Of a DNA stretch of 64,000 nucleotides, positions 34,212-43,429 are shown one piece after another. Origin of the DNA: JANSYA01 sp965243385 (GTDB lineage Bacteria > Spirochaetota > Leptospiria > Leptospirales > Leptonemataceae). Within the stretch, counting starts at the first letter, position 1. Every line of letters starts with the position of its first letter. The translations under genes and the position numbers were made by a program. A model generated the notes under the pieces. That model saw only the letters and a program-made list of their open reading frames with translations. It searched no databases and was not told the DNA's origin. The stretch covers positions 3,162,001 through 3,226,000 of the forward strand of contig CBDEUV010000002.1 of NCBI GenBank assembly GCA_965243385.1. Direction: 5' to 3'.

Positions 34212-34994
34212 TCAAGCGGAAGCGTTCCGCTTTTTTTGTCCGCCGCGTTTCGGCTGGTTCACGCGATCCTGTCCGTCATTCAGGCTGGCCGGTCCGAGCG
34301 GGCGAATGCCGGAGAGCGACTCCTCGAGCGTTCGTGGTGAGCGCTCGGCTCTGTGATTTTCGTGCGTTTTCGCTTTCGCTTTGATTTCTCGGGCAGCCTC
34401 TGATTTCGATTCGCCTGCTGTGGCAGCCGGCCCGGAATTCGTTTCGATTTCGTCGCGACGGGGCTGCGCGCCGGCCTGGGCCCCGGCCGTGGCGATCGAG
34501 GGGACTTCGCCTCCGACGTCGCGAGCCTCCACGCTTGCCGTATTCCCGGCTGGATTCGTCAGCGGTGCGGATTTCGCGTGCTCCGGCTGGCCCGAAAATG
34601 CGACGAGCGTGGCTTCGAGTAAATCCAGCTGCGCCGCGTCCGGATTCGCCCGCGTTCCGGCCATCTGTGTCGCATCCGGACCGACGCGGCGAGCCCGCCT
34701 GCGGCGTTCGTCATTTTTCAGGGACGCCAGGTCGAATTCGGCTTCCAGCCGCAGCTGCAGGCGCTGGCAGAGTTTCGCAATCTGCTCCCGGTGCTGAAAA
34801 TGGGCCATAACTTCGGCCCGATTTCCGGGTAAGTACCGGTAATAGCCGCTTACCTGTCCTCCGATCTCCCGAAATCCGGCGCGGGCCTTCGAAAATCCAG
34901 TTGGAGTGCCTTCGGCGCCGGATTCAAAAGCGGCCGCCCGGGAATCTTTTTTTGCGGAACGGGAGGTGCGGGAGTGATGCTTGCTCTGTTTCAT
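34212..34994 (-). CDS. Basic, low-complexity hypothetical protein
   Basis: The 260-residue product is Ala/Arg/Glu-rich and mostly disordered. A possibly folded helical section lies at about residues 48-95 (SGYYRYLPGNRAEVMAHFQH, LCQRLQLRLEAEFDLASL). A Lys/Arg-rich tail (GQKKRNASA) and N-terminus (KQSKHHSRTSRSAKK) suggest nucleic acid or membrane surface contact, but this is composition only. An AAAGG sequence precedes ATG 34994 closely. A plus-strand frame over part of it is equally long in places but less protein-like. I do not recognise a family. Confidence 0.4.
   Translation of the reverse strand: MKQSKHHSRTSRSAKKDSRAAAFESGAEGTPTGFSKARAGFREIGGQVSGYYRYLPGNRAEVMAHFQHREQIAKLCQRLQLRLEAEFDLASLKNDERRRRARRVGPDATQMAGTRANPDAAQLDLLEATLVAFSGQPEHAKSAPLTNPAGNTASVEARDVGGEVPSIATAGAQAGAQPRRDEIETNSGPAATAGESKSEAAREIKAKAKTHENHRAERSPRTLEESLSGIRPLGPASLNDGQDRVNQPKRGGQKKRNASA
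34214..34237 (+). terminator. Intrinsic terminator for the 33102-34106 gene, inside a convergent gene
   Basis: Stem AAGCGGAA / TTCCGCTT (8 bp) with loop GCG is followed by a run of Ts on the plus strand. On the minus strand the same bases encode the last codons (KRNASA) and stop of the 34212-34994 gene. Confidence 0.75.
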
Positions 34995-35104
34995 GGAGCC
35001 TTTATATCATCGGGGTGTGACATTTTTCGCCCCGTCGGAGCCCGGCGAGGGCGTTTTTTTCGCTTTTCGAGGCCTCAGGAAAATCAGTTGCCCCCGGGTC
35101 CTCT

Positions 35105-36628
35105 ATGGGAATTCTGCATAGCGTGGTTTCATTCTTAAGCGCCAGAGATACCACACGGGAATTATCGCGGGTCTTCGCCGGCGAGACGGCTCGCTTTGAG
35201 TTTCCCGGACTGACGGACGCGCGATTCAGCGCGATTTCCGGATTCGTCTATCGCCTCCTGAGTCACTACGACCTGACCTATCTGAACGAGATGGTTCTGG
35301 TGCTGCTCAAAGAGATTATTTCGAATTGTTCGAAGGCTAACGCGAAGCGGATCTACTTCGAAAACCGTAATCTGGACTTCTCGACCGACGCCGCTTATGA
35401 CCGCGCTATTCAGAATTTTTCGCAACATGTCCTGCGCGACTGGGACATCTTTCTGCATGAAAATCAAAACACGCGCTACTATATTCGCGTCGACGTGCGC
35501 GCCACGGACGACCATCTCGTCTTCATAATCGAAAATAATATCGAGTTGCTGCCGCGCGAAAAAGAACGCATCGAAAAGAAATTCGAAAGCTTTCAAAAGT
35601 ACCACGACATCAACAGCGCCTTCACGGAAATTCGAGATGAAAGCGAGGGCGCGGGTCTCGGCATATTCCTGATTTTGAGTCTGCTCGATAACGTTCAGGT
35701 TTCTTCGGACGGCTATCGCATCGTTTCGGAAGGCGGCGTAACCCGTAACGAAGTCTATCTTCCGCGCAAAATCACCGATCAAAATTTTCAGACGGATTTT
35801 TATAAGCGCATCCTGAAAGAGGTCGAAGACCTTCCGTCGTTGCCCGAGAATATTTCCTATCTGCTGGGTTTGTGCGACTCGGAGACCGCTTCGGTTTCAG
35901 TCATCGCCGGCCATATTCAGAAAGATCCGGCGCTGACCGCGCAGATTCTCAAGCTCGTGAACTCCGCCGGTTATATGAATCGCTTTCGGAATCCGGGGCT
36001 GGAAGACGCGGTGAAAATCATCGGCCTCAAAGTGATTCGCAATCTGCTGATGGTGACCGGCGCTCGCAACGTCATCAATCGCAAGTACCGGGTGAAGGAT
36101 CTCGAAGTCGTCTGGGAATCTTCGAATCGCGTATCGTTTTTCGCGCGCCGCCTGGCGAAATCGCGGCCGGGGGGCCAGACTCTGGCGGAGCAGGTAACCG
36201 TGGCCGGGCTTTTGTGCGAACTCGGTAAGATCGTATTGATTTCGCTCAAACCCGAGGTGATAGCGACGATCCAGAAGATGCTCGGCGCGCGCCGCGCTCG
36301 CAATAGTTCGATTTTAGAAGAGACTCTGCTTGGAATCGCGCATCCGGAGATCGGCGCGTTCATGGCCGAACACTGGAATTTTCCGCCGGCGCTCGTGGCG
36401 GCGATCCGCTATCAGCAAAAGCCGTTATTGAGTCCGGAAGAATTCGCCGACGGCGTCAGCGCGATCTATGTGGCGCTTGCCATTCAGCACGCCAGCATGG
36501 ATCAGATCGATTATTCGTCGCTCGAGCCGGAAGTGCTCGAAAAATTCGACATTGCCGACGAAGAGCAGTTTCGCGCCCGAGTCGAACAATTCGACGCCGA
36601 CTATAAATCATCGAATGAATTGTATTAA
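35105..36628 (+). CDS. ATPase-like (GHKL-type) domain fused to HDOD domain, signalling protein
   Basis: This 507-residue cytosolic protein has an N-terminal region (about 1-225) resembling a histidine-kinase-type ATPase: LLKEIISNCSKANAKRIYFE (N-box position, residues 68-85), VFIIENNIELLPREKERI and SEGAGLGIFLILSLLD (G-box). No phosphoacceptor His domain is present. From about residue 238 an HDOD domain begins: LPSLPENISYLLGLC, KDPALTAQILKLVNSAGYMN, AVKIIGLKVIRNLLMVTG, VAGLLCELGKIVLIS and IGAFMAEHWNFPPALVAAIR. A second protein at 48677-49441 shares only the N-terminal part. It is likely a sensor of nucleotide or partner state; the exact input is unknown. Confidence 0.75.
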   Translation: MGILHSVVSFLSARDTTRELSRVFAGETARFEFPGLTDARFSAISGFVYRLLSHYDLTYLNEMVLVLLKEIISNCSKANAKRIYFENRNLDFSTDAAYDRAIQNFSQHVLRDWDIFLHENQNTRYYIRVDVRATDDHLVFIIENNIELLPREKERIEKKFESFQKYHDINSAFTEIRDESEGAGLGIFLILSLLDNVQVSSDGYRIVSEGGVTRNEVYLPRKITDQNFQTDFYKRILKEVEDLPSLPENISYLLGLCDSETASVSVIAGHIQKDPALTAQILKLVNSAGYMNRFRNPGLEDAVKIIGLKVIRNLLMVTGARNVINRKYRVKDLEVVWESSNRVSFFARRLAKSRPGGQTLAEQVTVAGLLCELGKIVLISLKPEVIATIQKMLGARRARNSSILEETLLGIAHPEIGAFMAEHWNFPPALVAAIRYQQKPLLSPEEFADGVSAIYVALAIQHASMDQIDYSSLEPEVLEKFDIADEEQFRARVEQFDADYKSSNELY

Positions 36629-37474
36629 TTGCGCACTATTCTGGAACTGAATAATATCGGCTTCGTGCGTGGCGGCGAAACCATTCTCGAAGACGTGAGC
36701 TGGTCTGTTCTCGCGGGCGAACACTGGGTCATGATCGGACCCAACGGTAGCGGCAAGTCGACTATCGCTTCGTTTCTCTGCGGGCATCAGTGGCCGACCC
36801 GTGGTTCCGTTTCCGTGCTGGGCGAACGCTACGGCCGGGTCGACCTGCGGGCGATGCGATCCCGCATGGGAGTGTTCCAGCCGGCGCAGCAGGCGGGGCT
36901 CGACGTTTACCATCCGAATGCGACGGCCTTCGACGTGATTCTGACGGGCGCCGACGGAAGCCTGGCGCGATACCGCGAATACTCCGAACAGGAACAGGCG
37001 CGCGCCCGGGAACTCTTTGGCCGCTATTTTTTGAGTAAGCGATCCGCTGGATCTCCGGGCCGGGCTCATGGTTCGGCCGAAGCTTCGTTTCCGCCGGAGC
37101 GATTGTTTCAAAAACTCTCAAGCGGGGAACGGCGCAAAGTGCTCTTATTGAGACTGTTCATGGCGCGTCCCGAATTTCTGCTGCTCGACGAACCGTACGA
37201 ATCTCTGGATATTCCTTCGCGCATCGAGCTGGAACGCATGCTGGCCGATCACGTGCTGAGCGAAGCAACACCGACGCTGACCATTCTGCATCGCGTCGAA
37301 GAGATCCCGGCTTTCGCCACCCACGCGATATTGATCAAAGCCGGTCGGGTCTTCGCGCGGGGCCCGCTGGACGCGCTCCTGAATTCACAGACCCTCAGCG
37401 ATCTTTACGAAACCGCTCTCAAGCTCGGTCGCGACGGCGGTCGCTTCTATTGCGTACCCGGAGGCGATACATGA
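36629..37474 (+). CDS. ABC-type ATPase subunit (YlmA-like)
   Basis: This 281-residue protein starts at TTG 36629, directly after the preceding TAA. It contains Walker A GPNGSGKSTIASFLCG, a Q-loop FQPAQQAGLD, the signature LSSGERRKVLLLR, Walker B EFLLLDEPYESLD and the switch His in ILHRVEEIP. A 20-residue low-complexity insertion (KRSAGSPGRAHGSAE) precedes the signature. No permease is next to it, so it may serve an unlinked transporter or act in a non-transport role. It shares an operon with the HDOD gene and overlaps the DUF115 gene by ATGA. Confidence 0.85.
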   Translation: MRTILELNNIGFVRGGETILEDVSWSVLAGEHWVMIGPNGSGKSTIASFLCGHQWPTRGSVSVLGERYGRVDLRAMRSRMGVFQPAQQAGLDVYHPNATAFDVILTGADGSLARYREYSEQEQARARELFGRYFLSKRSAGSPGRAHGSAEASFPPERLFQKLSSGERRKVLLLRLFMARPEFLLLDEPYESLDIPSRIELERMLADHVLSEATPTLTILHRVEEIPAFATHAILIKAGRVFARGPLDALLNSQTLSDLYETALKLGRDGGRFYCVPGGDT

Positions 37475-39386
37475 ATTCCGGGCTCCAGGCCGAGCAGTTC
37501 AAGCTCCTGGGAGTCGACGAGAGACTGCGCGAAGAGTTTCTGCGCGAAATCGACCAGGCCGAATTGATCGAAACGAAATTGTCGGCGAAAGGGGCGGCGG
37601 ACCCCGTGATCGAAGACGCGCGTTCGAATGCTCCTGACGCTACTCGCTATTATTCCCTGCGCTGGCGCGGTCGCTATCTACACAGTCGCCACGATCCGCT
37701 CAAAGAAAGTGAACGCCAGCTCGCCGAGTTCAAAGCCGAAACTTCCGATCAACTGGTGCTCTTCTTCGGTGCGGGACTGGGCTATACAATCCAGGCTTTC
37801 GTTGCGCGCCATCCCAATCCCGTGGTCTGGCTGGAACCTTTCGGCGAAGTCGCGGCGCGGGCCCTGGAAGTTACGGATCTGCGCGCAGCGATTCGGGCGG
37901 GCCGCCTGACGCTCCTGACCGGCGTTCCCGACGACGATCTCTTACGCTCGATCTTTGCGGGCCGGGGTAATAGCGAGATCCTGTTCGTATCGCATCGAGC
38001 GTCGTACGCCGCCGATCCGGCTTATAGCCATCTGCAAAAGCACGTCGAGAATTTTTTGAATAAAAAGGACGTGAACCTTGCGACCCTCAGTCGCTTCGAT
38101 CGCAGCTGGGCGCGCAATCTAATCGCGAATTTCGTGCATCTGAAACAGGGCCGGCCGGTCCGGCGGCTCTTCGGCCTGGCTCCGGACTGTACGGCGTTGG
38201 TGTGCGGCGCCGGGCCTTCGCTCGCCGCCGACGTGGCGGCGCTGCGCGAAATTCGCGACCATGTCGTTTTGATCGCGGTCGACACGGCTCTGCAAATTTT
38301 GCTAAAGGCGGGAATGGATCCGATATCGTCGTCACGGTCGATCCGCAACCCGTGAACCGCTACTATCTCGAAGGCTGCGAAGCGAGTCGCGCCCTGTTCG
38401 TCGTCGATCCCACGACCAGCTATCTCAGTCTGCGCATGATTCCCCCCGAGCGCCTGTTTTATACCTGGTCGCCCTTTCCGCTCGCGAAACTCTTCTTTGA
38501 CGCTCTGCGAAACGAAGAGCCCGGCGAAGTCGCCTTCGGCGGTTCGGTCTCGACGAACGCATACGATCTGGCGCTCAAGCTCGGTTGCCGGCGCGTATTG
38601 CTCGCCGGCCAGGATCTCTCGTTTACCGGCGGATTGGCGCATGCGAAGGGCGCTGTGCTCGAAGAGCGCCTGAATTACCGGGAGTCGCGCTTCTTTCGTC
38701 GCGAGATGCACAACTATCTACAGCTTTCGGCGCTGCCTGTGCGCATGCTGCCTGGTGACGTGCGCGCCAACGACAAGCTGGCGATCTTTCACGCCTGGTT
38801 CGAGCGGCGCTTCGCCGCCGACCTCGCGGAACAACCATCGCTCGAAATACTTAACGTGGCGAGCGCCGGCGCGCGATTTGAAAGCGTGGAGCGCGCACCG
38901 CTCGCCGAAGTGACCTTCAATGATCACGAGCGGCGGCCGGATCTCGCCTCCGCCCTGGCCCAGGCGCCTGTTGATTTTGACGCGGCCGGCTTTGCAGACC
39001 GCCTGGCGCAGCTCGCCCGGGATTTTCAGAAATTCTCGGGGTTGCTCGCGCCCGGCATCGAAGATTCGCGGTCGCTGTACGAACAGGCGCGCTCCGGTCG
39101 CCGCGACGCGGACTATGAGCGCCTGCTCGGAAATATGCAACGCCTGGATGAAAACGTGCGCGCCGAAAGCGAGATGATGGATATCGCGGGCAGCGCCATG
39201 CAGAAAGTGATCTTTCAGATTACCGAAAACTACCGCAAAGACCTCAGCGAAGCGGAGGCTGCCGATCCCCACGTCGCGTCCGCGAAGCAATCGATGTTGT
39301 TGTATGAAGGGCTGTATGGAGCCGCGCAGGATCACGCACGCTGGTTTCGGCAAGCGGCGCGACTGCAAACTATGCACGCGGATTGA
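37471..39386 (+). pseudogene. DUF115 (MptE/Maf-like) protein gene with a one-base frameshift
   Basis: Frame one (37471-38355) gives an N-terminal part with FFGAGLGYTIQAFVARHPNP and the DUF115 core start ALVCGAGPSLAADVAAL, ending after KAGMDP in an unrelated tail. Frame two, open to 39386, resumes with DIVVTVDPQPVNRYYLEG, YLSLRMIPPERLFY, FGGSVSTNAYDLALKLG and VLLAGQDLSFTGGLAHAKG. Restoring one base at about 38320-38323 (CCGAT to CCGGAT) joins them as KAGMDPDIVVTVDPQ. The joined protein is about 638 residues, the size of Maf flagellin-glycosylation factors. This is either a real lesion or a base-call error. No slippery sequence is seen. The start overlaps the ABC stop. Confidence 0.8.
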
Positions 39387-39473
39387 ATTCCAGGTCGGTA
39401 CGTTGAGTGCATGCAGCGTCGCTGCGCCTCCTGACGCTACGGCAATTCCGGAGGGCGGCCTTCGCTATGTCCG

Positions 39474-39791
39474 TCACGCTTCCGGTGGTGCGACAGTAAC
39501 GGACATCCCGTCCATCGCGTTGGTGACAATCACCTGACAGCTCAGGCGACTGTTTGGCCCGCTATGGACCAGATCTTCCAGTAAAGATGTTTCGTCTTCA
39601 GCCGGCCGGCCCACTGTGTTCCAATCTTCTTCGGCCACGAATACATGGCAGGTGGCGCAGGATAACGAGCCGTGGCATACGGCCTCTACGCCGGTTTCAT
39701 GATCGCGCAGCGCCTCCATCAAAGTTTCGCCGACGGGTGCGATAACGGTTCGGGTGGTTCCGCTGCGGGTCGTAACGGAGATTGTAGCCAT
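39474..39791 (-). CDS. 2Fe-2S ferredoxin (adrenodoxin/putidaredoxin type)
   Basis: This 105-residue protein has the cluster ligands in AVCHGSLSCATCHVFV (C-x5-C-x2-C) and a fourth Cys in RLSCQVIV near the C-terminus, the vertebrate-type/oxygenase ferredoxin pattern. The interacting acidic helix is AEDETSLLEDLVHSG. It lies 83 bases downstream of a cytochrome P450 gene on the same strand and is its natural electron donor. No ferredoxin reductase is present in the window, so that protein must be elsewhere. Confidence 0.92.
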   Translation of the reverse strand: MATISVTTRSGTTRTVIAPVGETLMEALRDHETGVEAVCHGSLSCATCHVFVAEEDWNTVGRPAEDETSLLEDLVHSGPNSRLSCQVIVTNAMDGMSVTVAPPEA

Positions 39792-39874
39792 AATATCTGC
39801 CTCGGTACAGGATCGAGCGGCCCTCTGGCCCGGGCCTGAGATCAGACCCGGTTCCGGAGACCGCCGTTCCTGGG

Positions 39875-41119
39875 TCAGGGAACGAAACGAACGGGACAGG
39901 TATCCAGACCGTAATTCAGGAGACCGCCCCGCTGGCGCCGGCGTTCGCCCGCGGGTTCTACTCGGGTATAACGATCGAGTATTCCGTTAATGAGCTGAGC
40001 GGCTTCGTTGCGTGCGATTCCGGCACCCATGCAATGATGCACGCCGTGCCCGAATGTGAGGTGCCTGGCGATATTCGGTCGATTGAGGCGAAACTCGTCG
40101 GGATTCTCGAATACTTCCGGGTCGCGGTTCCCGGATCCGAAAAAGATCGCCACCCAGTCGCCCGCTTTGATATGCGCGCCGCCCAATTCCGTATCCTGAA
40201 CGCACACGCGAAAGAGGCGTTGGGGCGGCCCGTCGCGGCGCAGGCTTTCTTCGATGAAAGCGCGAACCAGGGTCCGGTCCTCGCGAATCTGAGCGTAGAG
40301 TTCCGGTTCGTCCAGCAATACGTCGATGAGATTGCCCAGCAAGTACGTCGTGGTCTCCGCCCCTGCGACGACCAGCGTCAGACAAAAGCGAACGACCTCG
40401 TCTTTCGTCAGTTTGTTGCCGTCCGCTTCGGCTTTGATGAAAGCGGAGAGTAGATCGTCCGGCACAGTCTTTCCGCTTTCAATATCCGCGTACCGTTCAT
40501 TGACCGCGTTGACGTAATAGGTGAAGAGTTCGACGTTACACTGCTGACGTTCCTCAAGCGTAAAGGTCGACGTAACCATGAAGGCGTTCGCCCATCGCCG
40601 CAGTAAAACGTAGTCCTCTTCGGGGGTGCCAATCAGTCGGGTCATAACCAGCGCCGGGAGATTCGGCGCCAGATCCTGCATAAAATCCAGTTCGCCGTCG
40701 CCGGCCATTTCCAGCTGTTGCGCTACGATCTGTTCCATCCAGGGAGCGACGTCGGTCATTACGCGCCGCGGAGAGAACGCGATATTGGCGATTTTGCGCA
40801 GCTCCGTGTGCCGGGCGCCGTCGTGATTTACGAGCATTAGCGTCGGGGCCTCGGACTCTTCCTGCATGATGTCGCGAGACGAAAAGATCTTCGGATTCGC
40901 GAATACGTGGGAAACGTCGGAGTGTTTCAATACGACCCAGGCCGGGTGGGGTTCGTCCACGCCCGGCACCGTGCCCGGTGGATAGTCTTTGAGACCGAAC
41001 TGGATCGGTTTATCGCGCAAACGTTCGTAATATGGATAGGGATTCGCGAATACGTCCGGCGAATACAGGTCCTTCGCTTGAAAATCGGGGGAAATCTCAA
41101 TCGGCGTGGGTTTTGACAT
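39875..41119 (-). CDS. Cytochrome P450 (bacterial class I)
   Basis: This 414-residue protein starts at ATG 41119 with an AAGG site upstream. The oxygen-activating I-helix is LVVAGAETTTYLLGN, the ExxR is ESLRRDGPPQRLF, and the heme loop is LTFGHGVHHCMGAGIARNEA with the axial Cys. There is no membrane anchor. It probably hydroxylates a small hydrophobic substrate with NADH via ferredoxin. The partner ferredoxin gene is directly downstream. Neighbours are a MarR regulator (divergent), a SnoaL-like protein and a paraoxonase-like lipoprotein, suggesting an inducible catabolic or detoxifying set. The substrate is unknown. Confidence 0.93.
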   Translation of the reverse strand: MSKPTPIEISPDFQAKDLYSPDVFANPYPYYERLRDKPIQFGLKDYPPGTVPGVDEPHPAWVVLKHSDVSHVFANPKIFSSRDIMQEESEAPTLMLVNHDGARHTELRKIANIAFSPRRVMTDVAPWMEQIVAQQLEMAGDGELDFMQDLAPNLPALVMTRLIGTPEEDYVLLRRWANAFMVTSTFTLEERQQCNVELFTYYVNAVNERYADIESGKTVPDDLLSAFIKAEADGNKLTKDEVVRFCLTLVVAGAETTTYLLGNLIDVLLDEPELYAQIREDRTLVRAFIEESLRRDGPPQRLFRVCVQDTELGGAHIKAGDWVAIFFGSGNRDPEVFENPDEFRLNRPNIARHLTFGHGVHHCMGAGIARNEAAQLINGILDRYTRVEPAGERRRQRGGLLNYGLDTCPVRFVP

Positions 41120-41190
41120 CGTCCTTGCTCCAGGCGGGATCGGCTTTCGCACTGCCGATCGCCAGCCCGGATCTTCACCAGAATTCGAGG

Positions 41191-41224
41191 TCTGTCAATA
41201 AAATTAGGTCTTCAGGACATAGTT
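41191..41224. promoter_or_regulatory. Operator/promoter-like site between P450 and MarR genes
   Basis: Contains TCTGTCAATAAA at 41191-41202, whose complement TTGACA fits a -35 box for the P450 gene, then ATTAGGTC-TTCA-GGACATAGT, a partial inverted repeat. A near copy occurs at 42323-42355. A good -10 box is not seen at the expected spacing. Confidence 0.45.
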
Positions 41225-41311
41225 TCTTTAAAGCTATAATGTCTTTTTTTCGAGCCGGGATGGCCCCGGAGAAAACGGCTTGACCGGCCCTGGATCCGAT
41301 ACCCTAAACCT

Positions 41312-41854
41312 ATGGTGGACCGAAAACGCGCCTCCAGCGACTTTCTCGATTTGTTTTTCCCCATCCATTATCTGGTAGGGATCAATATCGAAGATGCGCT
41401 GAAATGCGGCGTCCTGACTCGCCAGCAGGCCTGTATTCTGTGGATGATCCGCACCGAGAGCGCGGACGGCGTGGCGATGCGCCGCAAAGACATCGAGCGG
41501 GCTCTCGGGACCTGGTACGAACTGACCAGCTCCGCGCTATCGAAATCGCTCCGGGCGCTCACCAAACCGCCCCTGGACTTTGTGAGCCTGAGTGAAGACC
41601 CGGAAAGCGGTCGGGAAAAATGGGTCTCGCTGACATCCAACGGGAAGCGCTTCACCGAAAGCATGATCCAGAACGGGACGGCCTACATCAGCACAATGGT
41701 CGAACGCCTCACCGATGCCGAGATCGAATCGGGAGTGCACTTTCTATCGCGGGTCACTGAGATTCACAAAGAGCTTCAGGAAGAGGCCGCCCGGGAGTCC
41801 GGGGACGTTGAATCGCCGGAAGCCGTGACTTCCGCACCGGCCAAACGGGCCTAA
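41312..41854 (+). CDS. MarR-like winged-helix transcriptional regulator
   Basis: The 180-residue protein has the winged-helix layout of MarR proteins. Helical dimerisation parts lie at the ends (FLDLFFPIHYLVGINIEDAL; NGTAYISTMVERLTDAEIES). A helix-turn-helix is in the middle (MRRKDIERALGTWYELTSSALSKSLRALTK, about residues 57-86), and a wing follows (DFVSLSEDPESGREKWVSLT). A ligand class cannot be assigned. It is divergent from the P450 gene and converges with the SnoaL-like gene, overlapping it by four bases. It is the best candidate to bind the paired operator-like sites at 41191-41224 and 42323-42355, which is inference. Confidence 0.75.
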   Translation: MVDRKRASSDFLDLFFPIHYLVGINIEDALKCGVLTRQQACILWMIRTESADGVAMRRKDIERALGTWYELTSSALSKSLRALTKPPLDFVSLSEDPESGREKWVSLTSNGKRFTESMIQNGTAYISTMVERLTDAEIESGVHFLSRVTEIHKELQEEAARESGDVESPEAVTSAPAKRA

Positions 41855-42267
41855 CGAACGGGCGTATTCAGGTCCAGGCTGGCGTGCAATGCCTGGGCCG
41901 TATCCTGGAAGTCCCGAAACCGAACCACCTGCTCGTCTCGAATCGTCAGAATATGTGCGTAGTTGGCGGCGTAGAGCCGGCCCGTGGCCTTCAGAATCAT
42001 CTTCAAATAGCCCGTTACGGCCACGCTGTCCTCTTCCGCAATGAATTGATCCTGGCGAAATTCCTGAATTTCGACGTCGTTGGCGACATGCCCGAAGAAA
42101 ATTTTGACCTTCTCGCGGCCGCTGTAGCTACCGGCGAAAGGGATCACGGGCGGCCCGTAAAACTCCACCGTGCAGTCCTCGGCTATGACCGCAAAAAGCC
42201 GATCGAAGTCGCCGGCATGCACGGCGGCGTACCATTCCCGCGCGGTGTCTTTGGGTGTCCTGCTCAT
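41851..42267 (-). CDS. SnoaL-like (NTF2-fold) protein
   Basis: This 138-residue protein starts at ATG 42267 behind AGGAG. The cone-shaped NTF2 fold is indicated by DTAREWYAAVHAGDFDRLFAV (first helices), EDCTVEFYGPPVIPFAG, SYSGREKVKIFFGHV and a last strand pair YAANYAHILTIRDEQVVRFR. Relatives include SnoaL polyketide cyclases, dehydratases and ketosteroid-isomerase-like enzymes; many have no known substrate. An open frame runs upstream to 42351 but crosses the promoter and operator-like region. Association with the P450 suggests action on the same or related compounds. Confidence 0.8.
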   Translation of the reverse strand: MSRTPKDTAREWYAAVHAGDFDRLFAVIAEDCTVEFYGPPVIPFAGSYSGREKVKIFFGHVANDVEIQEFRQDQFIAEEDSVAVTGYLKMILKATGRLYAANYAHILTIRDEQVVRFRDFQDTAQALHASLDLNTPVR

Positions 42268-42300
42268 CTCCGCTCTCCTGAGTGAAAAGCACTGGTCACC

Positions 42301-42355
42301 ATATTGGCCGCAGCAAATAGTTTCTGTCAATAAATAATGTCCGAAGGACACTATT
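42301..42355 (-). promoter_or_regulatory. Promoter and palindromic operator for the SnoaL-like gene
   Basis: On the minus strand TTGACA (42330-42325) and CAATAT (42306-42301) with 18-base spacing form a plausible promoter. Directly upstream of the -35 lies the palindrome AATAaTGTCC-GAA-GGACAcTATT (42333-42355). The TCTGTCAATAAA block is shared with the P450 promoter region. Confidence 0.6.
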
Positions 42356-42379
42356 GTGTGCGGTCGAGTTTTCCGGGCG

Positions 42380-43429
42380 TCATGGGGCCGCGCAGCTGAC
42401 CACTTCCGGATCGAAGACGCCGCTGATGTACATGCGATTATTGTAGATCAGCGCGGTCGCCGACGCGTCCATCTGCGTCCCGTCATCCGCGTAGAATTGC
42501 GTCGCCTGCCCGGTCGTGATATCAATGCGGTACGCGTCGCCCGGAGAATGTGCGTTTTCGTCTCCGGCGTGATCCAGAAAGGCGAAGATATCGGGATGCG
42601 CCGCGACGTTCAGCGTCGTTTCGTTTTCCCACATCAGGTTATCGACGCCGCTGCCCACGTCCCAGAAAGCGATTCTTTCAAAAACGGCGCCGGTAATCGG
42701 GTCGCGGCGAAAGACGTGCACGCCTTTGTCCATGGTGCCGGCCACGAACAGTCGATCGTCACGGACCGCCACGCCGTTCGCGAACGAAATCCCCTCCGCG
42801 ACGATGCGCCAGATGTTTTCCGCGGGCGAATAATGGGTCACGCTGCCGCAGCCCAATGCGAAAAAATCGCAGAGCGCCGCGGTGACTCCCGAGCCGGTGC
42901 GATCGTTTGAAATATAGAGCTGACCGTCCGGGAGCGCGGCCAGATCGTTGGGATGAATGATCAGCGAGCTGTGCAGGCGATTCAAAAAGACGAGCTTATT
43001 GCGTTCGATGCGAAAGACTTCGATGCAGTGGGTGTCGGTCAACGCATGATTGATTACATAGAGCAGCAGGCCCGTCGGGGCCTGCACCAGGTCGATGCCG
43101 TGGGGATGAAAGGGATAGTCGTCGCGGCCTTCGAACGGCAGTATCTCGGGAGTCATGGCTCCTGGTCCCTCCAGGTTGAGCGCGAAGATCGCGCCGGGGC
43201 GCAGCATTTCGCCGTTGGGATCGGTCAGTCGCCGGTCCTGCGAGGATATTAAGAGGCGCGGTCGTCTACCGCGGCCGGTCGTCGGATCCAGAGCGAAGTC
43301 TTCCGGCCCGGGAATGCCGATGACGGTCTGGCAATCCGGGAGCGACCGCGGCGTAAAGCTGCTGCAATTCGCCAGTGTAACCGACGGCAGCAGCGCCAGA
43401 CTCAACAAGAAGGGTTTGAATTTTCGCAC
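42380..43429 (-). CDS. Paraoxonase/arylesterase-family (six-blade propeller) lipoprotein
   Basis: This 349-residue protein starts MRKFKPFLLSLALLPSVTLANC, with LANC as a loose lipobox. Serum-paraoxonase marks are GPEDFALDPTTG, YPFHPHGIDLV (catalytic-site His), IHPNDLAALPDGQLYISND (Ca-binding Asn/Asp), FANGVAVRDDRLFV and DNLMWENETTLNVAAHPD. These fit the Ca-dependent propeller esterases/lactonases. Two cysteines (CDFFALGC) may pair. It may hydrolyse lactones or aryl esters at the cell surface or in the periplasm. Its position next to the P450 and SnoaL genes fits a degradation or detoxification role. Confidence 0.8.
   Translation of the reverse strand: MRKFKPFLLSLALLPSVTLANCSSFTPRSLPDCQTVIGIPGPEDFALDPTTGRGRRPRLLISSQDRRLTDPNGEMLRPGAIFALNLEGPGAMTPEILPFEGRDDYPFHPHGIDLVQAPTGLLLYVINHALTDTHCIEVFRIERNKLVFLNRLHSSLIIHPNDLAALPDGQLYISNDRTGSGVTAALCDFFALGCGSVTHYSPAENIWRIVAEGISFANGVAVRDDRLFVAGTMDKGVHVFRRDPITGAVFERIAFWDVGSGVDNLMWENETTLNVAAHPDIFAFLDHAGDENAHSPGDAYRIDITTGQATQFYADDGTQMDASATALIYNNRMYISGVFDPEVVSCAAP

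Noticed and set aside
39387..39473. Terminator between the DUF115 gene and ferredoxin gene
   Set aside because: A short GCAGCG/CGCTGC inverted repeat is present but has no workable loop and no T-tract.
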